Of a stretch of 10,630 bases of DNA, positions 6,866 through 10,630 are shown in pieces. The notes under the pieces are model-generated. The model did not search any database, had not been told where the DNA came from, and saw nothing but the letters and a program-made list of their open reading frames with translations. The stretch comes from JBIOYL01 sp044870185 (GTDB lineage Bacteria; Actinomycetota; CALGFH01), in NCBI GenBank assembly GCA_044870185.1, contig JBIOYL010000141.1, forward strand, positions 1-10,630. Direction: 5' to 3'. The stretch's first letter is position 1; each line of letters opens with the position of its first letter. A program made the translations under genes and the position numbers.

Positions 6866-7426
6866 CTACGGCACGTACTGCTCGGCGATCGTGACGACCT
6901 GGCTGTGCCGCACGGTGATCCAGAACGGCCCGCTGCCGGGGTGGGCGCGTGTCAGGGTCGCGAGCCTGGCGAGGGACACCGGGACATCCTTGGTGGCGCT
7001 GCCGGTGAGCTCGGCGGCGAGCACGTTGACCGTGACGGTGGCGTCGGCCCGCACGGGCAGGGTGCGCAGCCTGGGGTTCACGTTGCGGCTGTAGATGTCG
7101 TTGGGCGGCGGGGATTCCCGGTGGTCCTTGGCGGCCTCCCTGGCGGCCTCGTCACCGAGGTAGAGCTGGATCAGGTCGAAGGTGATCGTGCGTCGGCTCG
7201 GGTCGACGGTCTTGAGCAGGACCGGGTGGCGTCCGTCGACCAGGACCGGCGGCTGGCTCTTGGTCGTGCCGCCCCTGCTGGCCGGCGCCATGGCGGCGGG
7301 GGCCGCGGTCGTGGCCGACGGCGGCTCGGCCGGGGTCGCGGTCGGGTCCGGTTGGCTTCGGCCGCAGCCGGCCACGGTGAGACTGGCGGCCAGCAGGGCG
7401 GTGGCAATTGCGCGGACGGGGCGCAC
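6866..7426 (-). CDS. Lipoprotein B, conserved actinobacterial domain of unknown function
   Basis: The protein has 186 residues from GTG 7426-7424. An ATG at 7435 is in frame but abuts the AAAAGGGA ribosome site, while the GTG has nine-base spacing as in lipoprotein A. The signal peptide VRPVRAIATALL ends in lipobox VAG-C with the cysteine at position 21, followed by an Ala/Pro/Thr linker to about residue 55. The mature domain has the order GRHPVLLKTVD, TITFDLIQLYLGDEAA, PPNDIYSRNVNPRLRTLPV, ADATVTVNVL, then FWITVRHSQVVTIAEQYVP at the end. I recognise this as a recurrent actinobacterial secreted domain (the RTLPV and EQYVP-type blocks) without a known function. It is unrelated to the AMIN-like domain of its neighbour, although the two leaders are clearly homologous. 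It is probably the first gene of the lipoprotein pair. Confidence 0.78.
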   Translation of the reverse strand: MRPVRAIATALLAASLTVAGCGRSQPDPTATPAEPPSATTAAPAAMAPASRGGTTKSQPPVLVDGRHPVLLKTVDPSRRTITFDLIQLYLGDEAAREAAKDHRESPPPNDIYSRNVNPRLRTLPVRADATVTVNVLAAELTGSATKDVPVSLARLATLTRAHPGSGPFWITVRHSQVVTIAEQYVP

Positions 7427-7435
7427 GGTGATCAT

Positions 7436-7443
7436 TCCCTTTT
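7436..7443 (-). promoter_or_regulatory. Ribosome binding site of lipoprotein B
   Basis: AAAAGGGA lies nine bases before the preferred GTG start (7426) and directly touches the alternative ATG (7435). A hairpin ends one base upstream of it. Confidence 0.55.
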
Positions 7444-7468
7444 GGACTCCGGGATTCTGGTGGAGTCC
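7444..7468 (-). promoter_or_regulatory. Leader hairpin next to the ribosome site of lipoprotein B
   Basis: GGACTCC (7444-7450) and GGAGTCC (7462-7468) form a perfect seven-base stem with an 11-base loop, immediately upstream of the Shine-Dalgarno sequence. If transcribed it could affect translation initiation. It is too far from any upstream stop codon (over 250 bases) to be a terminator for the preceding gene. Confidence 0.4.
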
Positions 7469-7501
7469 CTACCTTGATTGTCGCACCATCTGGTCACGAA
7501 A

Positions 7502-7561
7502 CGTGCTCGACAATGTCACGTTACCGTCCCGGTCGATTCCGAGCAGATCGTGCTCGACAAT
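7502..7561. repeat. 13-base direct repeat, two copies (CGTGCTCGACAAT)
   Basis: Identical copies lie at 7502-7514 and 7549-7561, with starts 47 bases apart. The core CGACAAT also occurs inverted at 7477-7483, giving three half-sites. Their location upstream of lipoprotein B makes them candidate operator sites. Confidence 0.6.
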
Positions 7562-7564
7562 CAG

Positions 7565-7595
7565 ATGGTGGCGGTCGGTCGACGATGGCCACCAT
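7565..7595. repeat. 8-base inverted repeat ATGGTGGC / GCCACCAT
   Basis: The perfect arms lie at 7565-7572 and 7588-7595 with a 15-base spacer. CAGATGGTG at 7562-7570, overlapping the left arm, is also the inverse of CACCATCTG at 7484-7492. Confidence 0.5.
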
Positions 7596-7728
7596 ATTGG
7601 ATCCCGCGCCGCGGACCGCATTCAAGACCGGCTGGAAATGCCGTGAAGGCGGTCCATTCCACCCGCCGCTTGATCCCGCGCAGCATGCTGGGCCGCACGA
7701 TGAGATCGGCCGCGGCGAGGGTTCCCGG

Positions 7729-8166
7729 TCACGTATCGCCCAGCACCCGGTCGAGGCGATCCTGCACCTCGCGCAGGCGCTCCACCAGGCTCTTCAGCAT
7801 CCCCAGAGCCACCTTCGGGTTCTCCAGCAGGAGGGCCTGCAGGCCGTCTGCGGGGATCCGCAACACCTCCACCGGTTCCACGGCCCTGACGGTCGCCTCA
7901 CGCCGCTCGCTGGCCAGCACCGCCATCTCGCCGAAGAAGTCGCCCCGCCGCAGCCGGTGGAACCGCCCCCCGACGTCCACCTCGGCGGCCCCTGACACGA
8001 TGATGTACATCGCATCGCCCGGATCCCACTGTTTGACGATCGCCTGGCCACGCTCGAACGTGACCAGCTGCCCACAGCCAACGACCTTCTGGAGATCCTC
8101 GCGGTCCAGCCCGGCAAACAGCGGCGTGCGCTCCAGGGCCGCGATCCCGATCGTCATCTCGTCCAT
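7729..8166 (-). CDS. Stand-alone cyclic-nucleotide-binding domain protein
   Basis: The protein has 145 residues from ATG 8166-8164, fixed by GGAGGG five bases upstream (8172-8177). A longer reading from 8211 has no such site. Residues about 10-115 form a CRP/PKA-type cyclic-nucleotide-binding barrel: LERTPLFAGLDREDLQKVV, then GQAIVKQWDPGDAMYIIVSG, then the phosphate-binding cassette GDFFGEMAVLASERREATVR, with E80 and R89 at the positions that contact the ribose and phosphate. The last 30 residues are a helix (LGMLKSLVERLREVQDRLDRVL) that could pair as a coiled coil. There is no DNA-binding or enzyme domain, so it probably acts by binding a partner protein when it senses cAMP or a similar ligand. 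It follows the cyclase-ATPase gene by 74 bases and is probably co-transcribed. Ligand and partner are unknown. Confidence 0.88.
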   Translation of the reverse strand: MDEMTIGIAALERTPLFAGLDREDLQKVVGCGQLVTFERGQAIVKQWDPGDAMYIIVSGAAEVDVGGRFHRLRRGDFFGEMAVLASERREATVRAVEPVEVLRIPADGLQALLLENPKVALGMLKSLVERLREVQDRLDRVLGDT

Positions 8167-8171
8167 GCAGT

Positions 8172-8177
8172 CCCTCC
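8172..8177 (-). promoter_or_regulatory. Ribosome binding site deciding the start of the cyclic-nucleotide-binding gene
   Basis: GGAGGG is five bases from the ATG at 8166. This supports the 145-residue protein over a version 15 residues longer. Confidence 0.65.
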
Positions 8178-8240
8178 GGCTCGCCGTCGAGCAGTGCACA
8201 GAGGATCTCACGCGCCGCCGGCCGCCAGCACCCGCACCGG

Positions 8241-10630
8241 TCAGGCCACCACGTCACCCTGGGCGAGCGCCACCGCCTCGTCGACGCTCATCGTCAAGCC
8301 CTGCTGCCAGGCCCGCCGGGCTGCGTCCTCTGACAGGTGCGCGCGGGCCTCCGCCACCGGATCCCCCTCGAGCATGCCACCGAAGCCAGGGGAGCCAGGG
8401 GGCGGGCCGCCGCCGGCCCGGTCACGGAGGGACTCCGAGACGCCCGCCATCCGGATGGCGTCGGCGTGGCGGCCCTCCCAGGTCAGCAGGAACGCCAGGT
8501 CCAGCAAGGCCAGGGCGATCCCGGTGGCGTCGTCGACCTTGCGGAACAGCTCCAGGGCCTCGAGGGCGGTGGCCCGGCCGTCTGCCCGGCGGCCCGCGCG
8601 GCCGTAGGCGAACGCCAGCCAGATCAGGTCGAAGGCGAGATTGAGGCGGTCGCCCAGCCGGCGCCAGATCACCACCACCTCCTCGATCGTGGCGATCACC
8701 CGGTGCCAGCGGCCGGCCGCAGCGTCCCGGACCACGAGCATCACCAGCACCCTGGCCACCCCAGGCTCGTCCCCTGCCTGGCGGAACAGGTCGAGGCTCT
8801 CGTCGAACAGGCGAGCGGCGGCGGCGAGGTCGTCCCCGGCGGCAACGACGAAGGCCTCGTTGTACAGGGCCTCGGCGAGGCGGGCGGGGTCGCCGAGCCC
8901 CCGTTCGATGGCCAGGGCCTCGTCGTAGAAGGTCCGGGCCGCCCCACGGTCGTTCTGCCACCAGGCGATCCCCCCTGCTCCGGTCAGGGCCTTCGCCCGG
9001 GCCGAGGTCCGCGCCTGCCCCGACGGCATGGCCAGGATCTCCTCGAGCCACCGCCGACCCTCGGCCAGATAGCCCCGCTGCTGCCAGAACCGCCACAGTG
9101 CCCCTGCGGCTTCCTGCGCCCGGCCGGCCTGGCCCGTCTCGATGGCCCAGCGGAGGGCCGCGCGGATGTTGGCGTGCTCCTGGTCGCACCGGTCCAGCCA
9201 CTCGCCCTGGTCGTCGGCGGTGAGGTGGGATTCGGCCTCCACCGCCAGGCAGAGGAAGTGCTCGGCGTGGCGGCGACCGACCAGCTCGAGGTCACCGGCG
9301 GCCTCGAGCTGCTCCTGGGCGAACTCCCGGATGGTCTCCAGCATGGCAAACCGGGACTCGTCCCCGGCGGGGTCGGTCCTGCGGACCAGCGACTGGTCCA
9401 CCAGCGAGGTCAGCCCCTCGAGGGTGTCCAGGCCGAGCCCCTCCGGGTCGCACACCGCCTCCGCCGACTCCAGCGTCCAGCCCCCGGTGAACACCGACAG
9501 CCGCGCGAACAGGCGCCGCTCGGCGGCATCGAGCAGGTCGTAGCTCCAGGCAATCGCGGCGCGGAGGGTCCGCTGCCGCTCCGGGAGGCTCTGGCTGCCC
9601 CTGGTGAGGAGGAACAGGCACCGCTGGAGCCGGGGCAGCAGCTGCTGGGGCGTCAGCACCTTGGTGCGGCTGGCGGCCAGCTCGATGGCCAGGGGCAGAC
9701 CGTCCAGCCGCGCGGCGATCTCGGCCACGGCGAGGGCGTTCTGCTCGGTCAGTGCGAACCGGGGACTGGCGGCCAGGGCTCGCTCGGTGAACAGCCGCAC
9801 CGCCTCGACCTCGCGGAGCGCGGGCAGGGGTGGAAGCCGCTCGGGATCGGGCAGCTCGAGCGGCGGGACCGCGTACTCTTGCTCGCCTCGCAGGGACAGC
9901 ACGAAGCGGGAGGTGACCATCGCCTGCAGCCTGGGGGCCGCGGCGAGGAGCTCCTCGATCACCGGGCTCGCCTCGGCCACCTGTTCGAAGTTGTCGACGA
10001 CCAGGAGGAGCTCCTGGTCGCGGAGGTGGTCCTTCACCGCCTCGACGATCGGGCGCCCGGCCGCCTCCGGAACCCCCAGGGCCTGGGCCACGGCCGAGGG
10101 AACCAGGGCGGGATCGGTCACCGGGGCAAGATCCACGAAGAAGCAGCCGTCCCGGTACTCGGTGAGGAGCTCCGCGGCGATCCGAAGGGCCAGCCGGGAC
10201 TTCCCCGACCCTCCGGGCCCGGTGAGGGTGAGCAGGCGGGTCCGGCCGAGCAGCCGCCGCACCTCGGCGATCTCCTCCTGGCGGCCAACGAACGAGGTGA
10301 GCTGCAGGGGGAGGTTGTTCGGCCTGGCATCCAGCGTCCGGGGGGGCGGGAAGTCGGCCGCGAGCCCTTCGATCACCAGCTGGTGGAGACGCTCGGGGTG
10401 CGCGATGTCGCGCAGGTGGTGCGCTCCCAGCTCGCGGAGCAAGACCCCGGCGGGGAGCGCGTGCTGGACGAGTGCCCGGGTGGCGTCGGACAGGATGACC
10501 TGCCCGCCGTGGGCCGCGTCGGTGACCCGCGCCGCCCGGTGCACGTCGATGCCGACATAGTCCTCGCCGCCGAGGACGCCTTCTCCGGTGTGGAGGCCCA
10601 TCCGAACCCGAAGCGGCGGGCCGGGAGACC
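8241..10630 (-). CDS. Class III nucleotide cyclase - STAND ATPase - TPR-like protein, C-terminal part (N-terminus off the window)
   Basis: The frame stays open to the window edge. The visible N-terminus reads PLRVRMGLHTGE, GGEDYVGIDVHRAARV and HGGQVILSDATRALV, the last third of a class III adenylate/guanylate cyclase domain, so the ATG at 10601 is internal. Next come FVGRQEEI, Walker A GPGGSGKS (10197-10220), Walker B LLLVVDN (9990-10010), the sensor-like VTSRF and GLPLAIELAASR (starting 9701), a STAND/AfsR-type NTPase with its winged-helix segment (IAWSYDLLDAAERRLFARLS). The remaining roughly 350 residues are Ala/Leu-rich helical pairs of TPR type. It ends EAVALAQGDVVA with no LuxR helix-turn-helix. 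Mycobacterial cyclase-ATPase proteins share this order. It is probably a cytoplasmic signalling ATPase that makes or once made a cyclic nucleotide. The residue usually Asn in the cyclase VNxAAR motif is His here, so activity is uncertain. Confidence 0.88.
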   Translation of the reverse strand, partial: SPGPPLRVRMGLHTGEGVLGGEDYVGIDVHRAARVTDAAHGGQVILSDATRALVQHALPAGVLLRELGAHHLRDIAHPERLHQLVIEGLAADFPPPRTLDARPNNLPLQLTSFVGRQEEIAEVRRLLGRTRLLTLTGPGGSGKSRLALRIAAELLTEYRDGCFFVDLAPVTDPALVPSAVAQALGVPEAAGRPIVEAVKDHLRDQELLLVVDNFEQVAEASPVIEELLAAAPRLQAMVTSRFVLSLRGEQEYAVPPLELPDPERLPPLPALREVEAVRLFTERALAASPRFALTEQNALAVAEIAARLDGLPLAIELAASRTKVLTPQQLLPRLQRCLFLLTRGSQSLPERQRTLRAAIAWSYDLLDAAERRLFARLSVFTGGWTLESAEAVCDPEGLGLDTLEGLTSLVDQSLVRRTDPAGDESRFAMLETIREFAQEQLEAAGDLELVGRRHAEHFLCLAVEAESHLTADDQGEWLDRCDQEHANIRAALRWAIETGQAGRAQEAAGALWRFWQQRGYLAEGRRWLEEILAMPSGQARTSARAKALTGAGGIAWWQNDRGAARTFYDEALAIERGLGDPARLAEALYNEAFVVAAGDDLAAAARLFDESLDLFRQAGDEPGVARVLVMLVVRDAAAGRWHRVIATIEEVVVIWRRLGDRLNLAFDLIWLAFAYGRAGRRADGRATALEALELFRKVDDATGIALALLDLAFLLTWEGRHADAIRMAGVSESLRDRAGGGPPPGSPGFGGMLEGDPVAEARAHLSEDAARRAWQQGLTMSVDEAVALAQGDVVA

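Larger units (their letters stand above)
7469..7728. promoter_or_regulatory. Upstream region of lipoprotein B with several short repeats, no gene seen
   Basis: This region lies between the end of the cyclic-nucleotide-binding gene and lipoprotein B and has noticeably lower GC in its first half. It contains a 13-base direct repeat, an inverted copy of its core, a 9-base and an 8-base inverted repeat (described separately), and GGACCGC/GCGGTCC at 7613-7619 and 7649-7655. The last could be a weak terminator for the gene ending at 7729. No open frame here resembles a protein family. A promoter for the minus-strand lipoprotein genes is expected, but I cannot place its hexamers with confidence. Confidence 0.45.

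Noticed and set aside
9604..10560. 318-codon open frame on the plus strand opposite the ATPase
   Set aside because: Ser/Arg-rich antisense frame; the minus strand holds the Walker motifs.
10599..10601. ATG as the start of the cyclase-ATPase gene
   Set aside because: The frame continues upstream with PLRVR, part of the conserved cyclase strand, so this Met is internal and the gene is cut by the window edge.
1..10630. tRNA, rRNA, CRISPR array, insertion sequence or phage genes
   Set aside because: I saw no cloverleaf, no repeated spacer array, no transposase or integrase motifs and no terminal inverted repeats; all long frames are accounted for.

Overview
This is very GC-rich DNA (about 70% by eye) with strong GC bias at third codon positions and long false open frames opposite most real genes. 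Together with secreted lipoproteins carrying an AMIN-like domain, a cyclase-STAND ATPase-TPR protein, a PAP2-kinase membrane fusion and bacterial spondin/CHRD proteins, this points to an actinomycete-like member of the Actinomycetota, probably soil-derived. That is inference from gene content. I cannot name a genus.

Left part (1-2917). A secreted CHRD-domain protein (minus strand, cut by the window edge) is divergent from a secreted YVTN beta-propeller protein with an N-terminal cupredoxin-like domain (plus strand). They share an intergenic region of about 0.5 kb. After the propeller gene come a candidate terminator hairpin and the frameshifted, truncated remains of a short-chain dehydrogenase.

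Middle part (2918-7728), all minus strand. In transcription order there are two short lipoprotein genes with distinct mature domains but nearly matching leaders (B, then A), a large membrane protein joining a PAP2 phosphatase fold to a protein-kinase fold and a cysteine-containing exported tail, and a secreted spondin-domain protein. Gaps of 78-138 bases separate them, so an operon is possible but not obligatory. The region upstream of lipoprotein B has a hairpin beside its ribosome binding site and several short direct and inverted repeats.

Right part (7729-10630), minus strand. A large protein runs off the window edge. Its visible part is the end of a class III nucleotide cyclase domain, then a STAND-type ATPase and TPR-like helices. 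It is followed by a stand-alone cyclic-nucleotide-binding protein whose ligand-binding motif is intact. The pair looks like a small cyclic-nucleotide signalling cassette.

The common theme is the cell envelope: four exported or lipid-anchored proteins and a membrane kinase sit beside a nucleotide-signalling module. The points most worth checking are the PAP2 domain that has lost its catalytic residues but is fused to an intact kinase, the propeller protein with a dead copper site and unusual C-x4-C-H / C-x3-C-H motifs, and the duplicated lipoprotein leader. No RNA genes, CRISPR arrays, insertion sequences or origins were seen.
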